This document shows, one piece after another, positions 18,987 to 29,463 of a stretch of DNA of 64,000 nt. This DNA is from Pyropia yezoensis (Eukaryota > Rhodophyta > Bangiophyceae > Bangiales > Bangiaceae). The stretch covers positions 26,444,951 through 26,508,950 of the forward strand of contig CM020620.1 in assembly GCA_009829735.1 (NCBI GenBank), given 5' to 3'. The translations under genes and the position numbers were made by a program. Each line of letters begins with the position of its first letter. The stretch's first letter is position 1. The notes below the pieces were generated by a model that was not told where the DNA came from, did not search any database, and saw only the letters and a list, made by a program, of their open reading frames with translations.

Positions 18987-20915
18987 GAACCTGTTCTTAT
19001 GGCTACGGAACTGACAGGAGTGGACAATTCATCCTCTCATACCAATCTGAGGGTTCATGGCTGACAGTGGAGTTCTGTGACGTGACTGGCCACGAGACGT
19101 GATGAAGGGACAATACAGGTGTACAGTACGTACTCCATCCCGCGAGCTTCTTGCCGCCCCGATTTAAATGTCCACTCGAACACAATCGAAAACTCGTGCT
19201 GCCCGCGTAGAAGGGACGGATGCCTCACGTGACGCGGCGTTGGACCTTGTAAGTTTGTAATGCAGCCAGCAGAAGAAACGTGCCCCCAGAGGCCCTTTTT
19301 GGTTGCCCGCTTCTTGACCCAGTGGGCACTCGATGGAGTGTTGGGTTGGCCAATAGCGGCGCTCTATCAATTAGATGTCTGACCTCCGCGGAGCCCTTCC
19401 GCGGAGAGGATGAAAAAAGCACTGGGTGGGGGTGGGGAGCGGCGCCGACGGAGATCGCGGGCCTGACCTCTCACAGACGGCCAACAGCGGTCCTCGCCGC
19501 TGAGCTCCTTCTTCTGTAGCTCTTTGGTGCCAGCGAACCAACCACCCATTGCCACGACTGGGCCGATTTTTGAGGGGCCTGCAGCCTGGCTACGTGCTGA
19601 CGATTCAGGAAAGAGACGGGGGGTTGTCGGGTCGGCCTCGAGCCTCGAGCACACCCGTGGGTCGCTCGGCTGCTGCTGTTGGGGGCGCGCCCGTCCACAG
19701 CTGGCCCCCGAGCACTTTTCCGTGCAGATCGGCCCGTGACTGTGTCGTGACGGTCTGCTTACAGAAGAGGCCTCGCCCACAGAGGCTGCGAACGCAGCTT
19801 TGCACAAGTAGTGCGATGTGCGATGAGGGCCCACTGGGCAAGAGAGACCGACGGCCTCTGCCTCTTCGCCCGCGGGCCGGAGCCTGAGGCCATTGCTGCG
19901 GGTGCGGGTTGGTCGTTGGAATTGCACCCGCTTCGACTTCCGCGAGAGATTGGGGAGGGACACCGCGGTGGATACGGACCACCATTCACAGCGGAGCTGG
20001 TGGCAGCAGAGCACCCCGACGTACTTCAGGAAACGGGTGCCAGGTCGTGCTGACGGGGGTGCGCGAGGGAGCCGCCCGATGCAGGGACGAAGAGCGGAGA
20101 GGGGCCGCAGGCTGGCTGGCGCTCCACCTCGGGGCTCGGCCCCAGCTACTTTTGGAACAGGCCAACCCCTGCTTTTCGAAAGCAAAGGAGAGGCCACGGC
20201 CAGCGCAACCGAGCGCAGCACCCGACGCCCAGCTGGTGCCTCGACCTCGGGCAGCTCAGGACCCAGCGAGACAGTGTCGCTGCGCAAGCCCCCCTCCCCT
20301 CCCCTCCCCCCCTGCACCCCCCCCCGTGCTGTCCAGCCAGCCCCCCGCCCCCCCTCCCCACCCAGCCTTGCTAGACGTCGCCCTGACAGCGCACACACGC
20401 AGGCGCTCCCAACGCGACCAGCACGCAGCGCCGATGCTCCAGTCGACGCCTGCCTGCGCGCGCGCGTGTCTCTGCGCTCGAGGGGAGGGAGCGCAGGTGA
20501 CGGTGCATCGCGCCTGAGCGGCGGGTGGGCCCAGTGTCGGTCGTGCTGTCGCGTGGCCTGGCCTGGCTGTTTTGTATGCCCACGGGGGGGGGGTGTGAGG
20601 GGCAGAAGCTTGTGAAGACCTTTTTCATTGACCTGGGACGACGCGCTAGCGCTTGCGCGCGGAGGCGCCACCTGCGCGAGCCCCGTCACAGCTACCTCGA
20701 CCTCCCGCGTTGCCTGACGTCGCCGCACCCTCTTCACCTCAGCCGGTGCCGGTGGCACGCCACAGCTTGTTGGTCGTGCGTCACTGCCGTTCGTGGCAGC
20801 GCGGCGCTGCGTGCCTCCGCCCCCCCCCCCCACCCCCCACATCCAGTGGCTGCCTCGTCCTGCCGGCAGTCCCCGTCCCCCCCTACACTCGCTCTTCTCT
20901 CTGTGCCGGCCCTTC
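18987..20915. other. No supported gene upstream of the MYB-like gene
   Basis: The region has long C-runs (20288-20360, 20819-20840) and overlapping low-complexity ORFs. The last few hundred bases are probably 5' UTR and promoter of the gene at 20916. I see no other feature. Confidence 0.5.
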
Positions 20916-22103
20916 ATGGCACTCAGCACGGCCACGGACCCCGGTGGGGGTGACGGTGGTCGAAGCGGAATGGCGTGCAGCTGCGACCGGGCGGTGCGGG
21001 CCGAGGCGGCATTGGCTGTGTCGACTGCCTCGGCGGATGCCCTGCGCGCGTCGCTTGACGCGGCGCTGGGCAAAGCTGCCGCCCTGAAGCGCCAACTTAA
21101 GGCCGCTGAGCGGGCGGCCGCGGTGGCGACTGGCGGGGCGCTGCCTGTGTCGACAGAGGCTGACGATGAAGGGCGGGTGGTGGACGCTGTGGTGCTGGCG
21201 CCGGTACCGTCGACTCAGGCTCACGGGGGGGGGGGTGGCAGCGGCAGCTGGTCAAACTGCTCGGAGCTGTCGCAGCCCGCCCGGCATGCGGCTCTTGACT
21301 CTTCGGCGGTCCCCTCGGGCGCGGCGGTGGCGCTGGGATCGGGAGTAGTGCCTGCCTCGGTGGATGTGGAGATGCGCTCCTGCACAGCTGCGGACGGGTT
21401 GCTCCTCTTGAGCCGCGCGGGAGCGGCGTCGGCTGAGAGGGACGAGGAGGCTACGGCCGCTTTGTCCCCGGCGCCAGTGCCTGTGATGGCCACCGGGTCG
21501 GCAGTGGCGGTGTCGCCGCCGGCGGTGGCGCCGTCAGCGACGGCTGGAGCCCCCCGGACGGCAGTTGCGGCCCCACTGGCCGGGGCGGTCCGCAAGTCGC
21601 GCACTGCTGCCTCGACGACTAAGCGCCCGACGGCGTCGAAGAACCGGTTCAGTGCTGCGTCTGGGCCGACGCAGAGCCGCTATTGGACTGCAGAGGAGCA
21701 TGCACGCTTCCTTGAAGCCCTTCGTCGCTACGGCCATAAGGACCTGAAGGCCATTGCTGCGGCGGTGGCGACACGTAACCAGACGCAGGCGCGCACGCAT
21801 CTGCAGAAGTGGCTCATGAAGATTGCGCGCGAGGCCCGTCGGTCCGAGGCGGCTGCCGCAGCCGCCGCTGCTGTCAATGTCGAGGCGAGTGCGGCACCAG
21901 AGGCAAAGACCCTTACCACGCCAGAGGCGGGGCAACCGGCGACCGCAGCGCCGGTGGCAACAGTGGCGACAGCGGCGCCTGCTGTCGAGGCTGCTCCTGC
22001 TGCTGCCAGCGGCGGCGGCAGTGGCGGCAACGCGTGTGCAGTGCCTCGCTCTTGTGGGATGGCCCTGCTCTGCATTGTTGGCCAAGACACTCTGCGCGTC
22101 TAA
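20916..22103 (+). CDS. MYB-like (SHAQKYF-type) transcription factor
   Basis: A 395-aa protein, probably a nuclear DNA-binding regulator. I chose the ATG at 20916 (CTTCATGGC) because the only upstream in-frame start is a GTG in C-rich DNA. The N-terminal third is Ala-rich and includes a helix with coiled-coil potential (ASADALRASLDAALGKAAAL). Residues about 254-305 form a single MYB/SANT repeat: RYWTAEEHARFLEALRRYG, then KDLKAIAAAVATRNQTQARTHLQKWLMKI. In this class of plant and algal single-repeat MYBs the third helix usually reads SHAQKYF or SHLQKYF; here it is RTHLQKWL, a variant. The C-terminus is Ala/Gly-rich. It shows no intron and stands alone with no operon-like neighbours. Confidence 0.8.
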   Translation: MALSTATDPGGGDGGRSGMACSCDRAVRAEAALAVSTASADALRASLDAALGKAAALKRQLKAAERAAAVATGGALPVSTEADDEGRVVDAVVLAPVPSTQAHGGGGGSGSWSNCSELSQPARHAALDSSAVPSGAAVALGSGVVPASVDVEMRSCTAADGLLLLSRAGAASAERDEEATAALSPAPVPVMATGSAVAVSPPAVAPSATAGAPRTAVAAPLAGAVRKSRTAASTTKRPTASKNRFSAASGPTQSRYWTAEEHARFLEALRRYGHKDLKAIAAAVATRNQTQARTHLQKWLMKIAREARRSEAAAAAAAAVNVEASAAPEAKTLTTPEAGQPATAAPVATVATAAPAVEAAPAAASGGGSGGNACAVPRSCGMALLCIVGQDTLRV

Positions 22104-24020
22104 GCAGGCGGGATTGTGCTTCCTCCGTCTTGGTGGTTCTCCGATGGCATGCCGGTCGGTGTGCATCCATCTGCCGGACCATCCTCATTGCCCTATGTTG
22201 AGTTAGCGTCTCCTGGTCGACGTGGCCGCTATGCCGCGTTTTTCAGGGAGTGTGGCTGCTGCCGCACATCTATCGACGCTGTTGGCTTCATGGGGATTTG
22301 TCCCCGTCCTGCCGCCGTCGTCTGTCAGCTGCGCTGCTATGTTATGGTACCCCGTTGCCACACCCCTATTTCGGTGGGCCGTCGCCTGAGACACAGCCTC
22401 AGTCTGTGTGTACGCACGCACTAAGCAACCTTCCTCGTGCTCGCGATTGGCCGCAGCACCTGTACCTGTACGCTTCTTCCTTCCCTGCCGACATTTCGGA
22501 CTTCGGCTTGCTGCGCTGTACATATGACGTCTTCCGCCGGACACGCGGACATCTTTTTTTCTTCCTCATCCCTATATATATTTTTGGGCGGGTTTGCTGC
22601 AACCTCTGCTTGTACTCGTGTCGCTGGACGTTGTCTCGCGTGCGCGTTTTTTTTCTTCCTATGTATGTATGTATGTGTGTATCTGTCTGGTGTGTATGAG
22701 TATGTTTGTTGTCAGTGTTTGGGCCCGCGCTACGGCGTGCGCACGGGGGAGGTGCTCTTTTCTTCTCTCCGAGGATGCGAGTGCGCCCTCTTTTCTTCCT
22801 TCATCTTTTCCCTCTCCCTTTTCTTCTTTCTTCCTGACTCATTCTTCAATACACGACTGTTTTTTGCTCAACCACCGCGACCGAGCTCGTCCGCATTGTG
22901 TACAGCCTGCCGGTTAGCCACCCCCGCTTCCACGTACGCCTGATAGAGAGGCGAGGCGAGGTGCTTGCTTTGCGTGCTGTCTCCGTATCCCGCACGCGAG
23001 TAACAGTTCATAGAGCACCCCGGGGGGGCGTGCGTCTGTAAAGGCGCACTGCCAGCTCCCGAATTTGTTGCACGCATAACAGGCTGCTCGTGTTCTTTCG
23101 TGCTCGGTTGTCTTGTTGCCGCAAACTAACGAACAGAAGTGAGCTGCTCCTGTCTCTCCCACTGCGCACTCCTCCTACAGCATCCGCGTGGTGTAGGCTG
23201 GCAACTGGAGGCCAAGGCCCTGCGGTCAGTCATGAGGTGCCCCACACTGCCCCCGCCGCATGCATCCGCCCAACATTGTCCACCCATCGGCCTGTATCGA
23301 TGCGCAGCCGCCACCCCCCCCTCCTCCCCCGCTCGGCGGCCAGAAGGGGTGTGCATCGCGCGGCGGCGACACAGCCTGTGGCTACGGATCCACCCACCCA
23401 TGCAAGTCACTCGCCAGCAATACGCCTCCACGCAGGACCCCAGTGGCCCCCCGCGGGACACTGGAACCCCCAACGGCGGCCCGCTGACCGCTTGTTGCGG
23501 GGCCGATCGGCGGCATCTTTCCCTCCCCCAGCCCCCTCCCAACCCCACTCCAGGACAGTTCCTCCCCACGAGCCGCGCCACCAATGTCGCCTCTGCCGCC
23601 AGTGCGCGGAGCTGCTTGCCACCCGCCGGCCGCACGCCACCGACGCAGCGCAGCCAAATCCGCCGCCACCTAAGTTGGCCGGCGCACCCACTCCCCACTC
23701 CCACTCCCCATGGTCACCACCCTGACCATCCGACGGCTCTTTGCATGACCATGCACGGACCGCCGCCGTTGGTGGGCCAAACCAGGGGGCCCGTGCAGGG
23801 GACATGCTCAGAGCTGCTCCTGTCCTTCCTCCCCACTGCCACGCAGTCTCACCCACCCACTCTCCCTCGCTGGCTCGTTACATTTGGTATACACAAGCAC
23901 TGGAGGGGAGGGGGCTGGAACGGCTGTCTGTCGGGAATGTAAGTATGCGAGGAGCCGACGCGCGGGTGGCTCTGCCAAACACATGGGCAGCAGAATAGGT
24001 CGGACACGGGACAAGCCGCA

Positions 24021-24042
24021 GGGGGGGGGGGGGGGGGGGGGG
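24021..24042 (+). repeat. Poly(G) tract, 22 bases
   Basis: An uninterrupted run of 22 G. It is a likely replication or sequencing hot spot, and its length in the assembly is unreliable. Confidence 0.9.
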
Positions 24043-25439
24043 TGGCGGAATGGCGCCGCTTCTACGACAGCAGTGGCCGCGTGGCATCGTCGCGACCTCA
24101 GCTTGAGGCAAGACCACGCATGGAGCGTAACGAAATCGGTTGCTTCGGCCCGCCGGTGACTGCCGCACACGTCCCGCCACCGCCACCACAGAGGCCGACG
24201 GGTGCATCCGTGGGCGAAGCGCAACACCTCACAATCGACGAGACCCCTCAACACCCGCCACCCAGTCTGCTCTCCCACACTCCCCGACCGTGTGCGGCGC
24301 TTGTCGAGGGCAGAGGCGCGGGGCCTGTGCCAAACTGGGAAGCGGTCTGGGCCGCGGCGGACTCCACCAACACAGCACCGCAGCTAATTTCTAAGCCGAG
24401 CAATCCCGAGAGAGAATATACACTCCAGAGAACGAATCTAAGGAACCGCGATGCACATCACGGCTGGCCCATGCTTTTCGACATCCTTGGAATGTATGGG
24501 AGCACGGCATGTGGGATATCGCAGCACATGTTTTAGTGGTATGTTGTTGGGAGTTCTGCCTGGTCCTGCAAAAGAGAGAATAGCGATATCTTGGGACGTG
24601 ACTTGCTGACTCTTTGTCGTAGCTGCGGCGTGATGTGCCGACGGCATCCATCGCCAGCTGGCCAGGCCCGCGAGGCCCCCCCCCGGGCCCCCACTGCCGC
24701 TGATCATCACCGTGCCGGCAGGTCCCACCCCTCCGCCTCCTGCCACGCCAAACCGGACCCTGCCCCCCTCCCCCCACACCGTGCAACGCGAGCCCCTTGC
24801 GACGCCGGCGCCGCAGCTCCACCGCCAGGGTGGCTGGCACCCTCGTCAGTAGCAGAGGTGCTGCTCCTGACAAACCGCGCCACCCCGCCCTTGCTACTCC
24901 ACTGCTTGCCCCCCCCCGCCAGGCATGACCGAGATGCTGCTCTTTCCACACCGCGCCACTCCGCACTCGCCACTCCGCCACTCACAGCTCTCCACCAGGC
25001 ATATGACCCCCCCTATCTCCACCAGACCCGTCCCCGCCCCCAAACGGGCCAGACCCGACGTACCTTGTCCCAAGCCGGTCAAGGCAGCGCCTCCGCCGAG
25101 GTGAACGGCACACCAGCCAGTCCCAAAGCTCCAGCGGCGGCCACACCACGCCACTCTGGCCTCGTCACCCCATCCCTCGCCGCCTCCCACCACATGCTCG
25201 ACCCCTCTCCGTCCAACGCCACACACAAGACCCCGCCCATCGTTACCCCACCCCTCGCCGCCCCCAACCGAGGCCAGACTAGAGGACCTTGCACCACGGC
25301 GGCCACGGCAGCGCCACCGCAATAGGGACCGACACCCCGGTCGGTACCAGAGCGGCAGGCGGGTGAGAGGAGACGCAACCACAGGGGAAGGGTGGAGGAG
25401 CGGGTGGCGCCCGGTGCGGCCACTGGGCAACCGCCATGA

Positions 25440-25660
25440 CAGGACGGGGGGGCAGAGGGAGGCAGGCATGGTACAGGGGAGGGCAGGGGAAGACATACAT
25501 GGTGCAGGGGGGGCCTGGGAGAGGCAAACATGGTGCAGGGGGGAACAAGGGGGAGCAGAGGAAGGCAGCGGGGGGCAGGGGACGGCAGCGGGAGGCAGGG
25601 GAAGGCAGGAGGAGGCAAGGAGAGGCAGGGGGAAGCACTGCTTGAGGAGGGGACACGGGA
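25440..25660 (+). repeat. G-rich minisatellite-like tract
   Basis: Degenerate repeats of GGCAGGGGAAGGCAG / GCAGGGGGG type, almost all purine. It is potentially G-quadruplex or triplex forming. A second, shorter related patch lies at about 25750-25830. Confidence 0.7.
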
Positions 25661-27075
25661 GGCAGCGGGGTGAGAGGAGAACGACTCGCAGGCGGACGGT
25701 GGAGAAGCTGGACGCGCCCGGTGACGCCCACCAGGCAACGGCCGTGGCAGGACGGGGGGGCAAAGGGAGGCAAACGTCGTGGGAGGCACTCGGGTGCAGG
25801 GAGAGGCAGGATGGGGCAGGAGAGGAGAGGGCCCACAGATGGCACGCTGCGACGACACGAATGCGCAGTAGACTGGATGGGCGGGAGTTCGGTCGCCCAT
25901 GCTGAACGCAGGCCAGGTTTTAGAAGAGTGTCCAGCGTAAAAGTTGTCAATATCCACCGGAAGGTATTTTCCGGGAACGAGATCTACGTAGAAGACAAAA
26001 AAACTGTGTAGATATTGTCACGAGCGATGAACAGTCGGGGGGGACATCCGGTGAGCTCAGATACATTGCACGCTCGCAACGATAAAGTTTTGGGGTGCTG
26101 TGGAGGGCCCAAATGTCCCAGCTTGACACGGCGAGAGGGCTTTCTGGCCCAGACCCGGTCGTCTGCTGCCCGTCGGCGGTGAGCCTGCCCGTCGGCCATG
26201 AACCGTTGGAGGAGGCGGCGAGGACTGTGTTTCGTCGGGAAGAGGCGGACGAAGGTGTGCCTGGAGCACCACCCACGAGTACGGCACGTCAACGACACGC
26301 GGCAAAGGATGCTTCGGCAGCGTACTCAGTTGTCGAACTAGTATTAACTTCTACAGTCACGTTGATACCTGGGATGGCACCAATAAAATCGATGCATTGA
26401 ATTAAAATAAGTAGTAACAGTTTAATTCTATATTAATCAGTGGCGCTTTCCCGTTTTTTAATGTTTTTAAACAAAATGCTGGGTGAGCCCCCCGCGCCCA
26501 CCCCCAACTTCTCCCCACTGCCCCTTGTCCTGGTTGGATATCTGATTGTTCGCCCCAGCTACGCGACGGAGCAGCCACAGAAGGACTGGCGCTGCGCGAC
26601 AGTCAGTCGCTCACGCGGACGCTGCTACTAAAGATAGTGCCACCACTGCTGTCGCTGACACCGAAAATGTGCGTCGGGGAGCATCCTGGTCGCTGCGACA
26701 CCACCGCCCCAGGGCACTCTCGCCACGGTGCGCTTTACGACGTACCGCAGCGGCGTGCGGGGCGGCCGCCAATGAACGTCGCGTCACGTTTCGGGCGCTG
26801 CTGTGCGTTTGGGAGCAAGCAGCCCCGCGGATGTCAAATGACGGCCAAGCTCCAGCCCCTCACTCACCCCACACCGTCGCTGTCGACGCACCCCACCAGG
26901 GACCAGTGCTACTGCTAAGTATGGTGTACATACTGCACCCCTTCTCAACCGACCCCGCCCTCCACTTGCCCACAGTCACGTTGTCTGGCATGGACCTTAG
27001 CCCGCGCCCCCCCAGCGGGTGCGTCCTGAGCGCGCCTGTCGCCGCTTTCCTTCAGTGAACCCCCTACCACACGAG

Positions 27076-27200
27076 ATATAGTGCGTCCTGTAAAAAGTGG
27101 ACGTGCACGTGTCGTGATCATGTCAAATATCGGCCACTGGACCAATCAAACCCACACTGCACGACCTGTGCACGTCCACTTTATACGGGACGCACAATAT
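27076..27200. mobile_element. Short MITE with about 40-bp inverted repeats
   Basis: The left end TAGTGCGTCC, then AAAGTGGACGTGCAC, pairs with GTGCACGTCCACTTT and GGACGCACAA on the right. TA dinucleotides flank both ends. It is about 125 bp, essentially a hairpin with a small loop, and has no coding capacity. Confidence 0.75.
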
Positions 27201-27333
27201 CATGACGAGATCATTGATCACTGCCACGAGTCACATGTTCAGGCAAATTGACCAGATTGATCCGATTCACGTCAGTTTAGACTCCGGGTGTAGAATGGCC
27301 AATGGCCAATGGCCAATTAACAACGTTCGCCGT

Positions 27334-27578
27334 CTAGTGCCTATTCTACTTAGAGGATCATATTATCCGATTCGGATCATATTATCCTCGTTTTTGGCCA
27401 CGTTTTCTCGACGACTGGGTTGTCTGCTGAGCTTTTTGACAGCAGAATCGGACTCAGCACAGTCTCTTTACCCTTACGATTTCGTATCAACGGATGCTGG
27501 AATCGACGATTGTGAGAGGATCATATTGTCCTTTTGGGAGGATCATATGATCTTCCGTCGAAGTAGAATAGACACTAG
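27334..27578. mobile_element. MITE upstream of the aldo/keto reductase gene
   Basis: The ends CTAGTGCCTATTCTAC and GTAGAATAGACACTAG are inverted copies (one mismatch). Inside are four GGATCATNTNATC-type palindromes, also present in the fragment at 17401-17462. The CTAG at each end may be a target duplication. It ends about 138 bp before the reductase ATG, so it could contribute to that promoter. Confidence 0.75.
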
Positions 27579-27715
27579 CCCCTCCGCCCGCTCGTCTCCG
27601 CATCTTCGTGCTTGGCGTTGCCGGTGGCAACGCTCGTCGTCTGTCCCCTCCTTGTCCAAGCTCCCGCCCCCGCAGCTTCCTCCTCGCGGGCTGTGCCTTC
27701 CCGCCCACTCCCATC

Positions 27716-28855
27716 ATGGCGAACAAGAAGATGATCACGCTGCCCAACGGTGCGACATTTCCGGCCAACGGGTTTGGCACATGGAAGTCTGAGCCCGGCA
27801 AGGTCGGCGCCGCTGTGAAGAAGGCACTGGAGCTTGGCTACCGCCACATCGACTGTGCGGCCATTTACTGCAATGAGCAAGAAGTCGGTAAAGTTTTTGC
27901 CGAGGTCTTTGGCGGGGACAACCCCGTCGTAAAGCGCGAGGACGTTTGGATCACGTCGAAGGTGTGGAACAGCTGCGGGTCCAAGGAGGAGGTTGTGGCC
28001 GCCTGCCGCCGCTCCTTGCTGGACCTTCAGCTTGACTATGTGGACTTGTACCTTGTGCACTGGCCAGCCAACTGGGAGCATCAGGGGTTGCCGATCACGG
28101 AGACCACGATGGGCAGTGACGCTGACGGGAAGCCGCTTTGGAGCAAGACCAACACGCTCCAAAGCAAGTGGGAGGGAATGGAGGAGTGCAGCCGGCTGGG
28201 TCTCGCGAAGGTACGGTTTCTTTGGTGCTTGCGCAACAGGGGGATTGCGAGGCGGGACAGGCAGCTCGCATGGCTTTGCAAAGTGCTACTTCTGTCACAT
28301 GGTGTGGTGTGCCCGGCGCTGCTAGCCGAGTGATTTCCCGCTCTAATTCGCCATTCTCTGTTCTTTTCCCTGTTGGGCTGCCTTTTTCTCACTGGCTTCC
28401 TCCCACCCCAACAGGCGATCGGCGTGTCCAACTACAGCTCCTTGATCCTCATGGACCTCCTTGCCTACGCCAAGATCCCCCCCGTCATCAACCAAATCGA
28501 GGGGCACGTCTACAACCAGCGCCCCGAGCTGCGCGCCGTCTGCGAAGCGAACAACATCCACGTGACGCTCTACTCGGTGCTGGGTAGTGGTAAGGAGGGC
28601 CCCCTCCAGGACCCCACCGTCAAGGCAATTGCCGACGCCCACGGCGTGTCGGCAGGTTCCGTGTGCATTGCGTGGGCGCTCTCCACGGGCTGCTCTGTGC
28701 TGTCCAAGAGCGTCACTCCATCGCGGATTGAGGAGAACTTTGCGGCCGAGGCGGTGGAGCTCGCCGCCGAGGAGGTGAAGCAGCTCGATTCGCTTGAGCG
28801 GGGGATGATCGCGTGCAACATGAACGAGTACTGGGGGTTCCCCGCGCACGCTTAA
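27716..28855 (+). CDS. Aldo/keto reductase, two exons
   Basis: A 311-aa NADPH-dependent carbonyl reductase, cytosolic by appearance (no signal peptide). Exons are 27716-28210 and 28415-28855. The intron 28211-28414 starts GTACGG and ends CCACCCCAACAG, phase 0. Start ATG at 27716 (MANKKMITLPNG). The AKR catalytic tetrad is visible as Asp46, Tyr51 (HIDCAAIYCNE), Lys82 (TSKVWN) and His115 (LVHWP). The cofactor loop reads SKSVTPSRIEEN, as usual for binding the NADPH 2'-phosphate. Length matches the 310-320 aa norm. The substrate cannot be told; relatives include aldose reductases and xylose/glycerol dehydrogenases. The intron also keeps an open frame for 41 codons, but the splice makes the family alignment continuous. 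Confidence 0.93.
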
Positions 28856-29463
28856 AGCACACGGCTGAGATCCCTGGCACGGGACCATGTCTTTTTTTTT
28901 GCGATAGGTGGGGTGGCGGACGGTTGGAGGCCATTGATGGTGTTCCGCTGCTGGGTATCTCTCTAGTGCGTCATCGCCTGTCTTGACGAGCTCGGGCGGT
29001 TTTCCTGCGTACTGTGTTCTTGTTGCTGTATATTCGTTCTTTGATTTCTCTTATCCACCGCGGAGCCGTCAGCCGTCTCAGCGTGGGGCACGTCAGAGGC
29101 TGGCCAGGTTTGACACTGCCGCAGCGTGCACAGCGGGCCAACGACAAACAGCGTGACCGCCACGCAACGGCGACGCATGCAGCCACCGCACACGTGGAGG
29201 CGCTTGGCCCGCTCGAGCACTTACCCCACCTGTGCCGCCCGCTGCCCGCCGCCGACACGGCCAGAACAGTCCAGATAGGGCACCTCGGGCCACGACGCGG
29301 CGCTGGCGCGGGTCCGTCCACAGAGCCCCGGGATGTACAGTGTGGCCACGTCCGGCGCCAAACCCGGCACAAGAACTCGAGCAGAAAAAAAAGTGAAAGA
29401 CAAAAACACGCCCGGCCGCCGTTGCAGCGGGAAGAGACGAGAAAAAGACGCATCGCAGCAGCT
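28856..29463. other. Convergent intergenic spacer
   Basis: Lies between the 3' ends of the reductase gene (plus) and the Gly/Pro-rich gene (minus). It holds a T-run (28890-28898) soon after the reductase stop and probably both 3' UTRs. I see no further gene. Confidence 0.5.

Larger units (their letters stand above)
22104..27075. other. Long region without a supported gene
   Basis: Begins with the probable 3' UTR of the MYB-like gene (T-rich, with ATGTATGTATGTATGTGTG near 22662). It then holds C-rich and G-rich low-complexity DNA, a poly(G) tract and a G-rich minisatellite, annotated separately. From about 25900 to 27050 the composition is more balanced but ORFs are short and unrecognisable. 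None of the longer ORFs on either strand shows a domain or a plausible gene structure. Confidence 0.5.

Noticed and set aside
19367..21073. 568-codon minus-strand ORF upstream of the MYB-like gene
   Set aside because: Arg/Pro/Ala shadow in very GC-rich DNA, overlapping the start of the MYB-like gene; no recognisable domain.
22550..22700. Possible small RNA gene in the T-rich stretch downstream of the MYB-like gene
   Set aside because: ATGT microsatellite and T-runs explain the pattern; no tRNA or snRNA features could be drawn.
24894..25957. Overlapping minus-strand ORFs of about 290 codons rich in Pro/Cys/Leu
   Set aside because: They are the complement of the G-rich minisatellite; three overlapping frames are all open, a sign of composition and not of coding.
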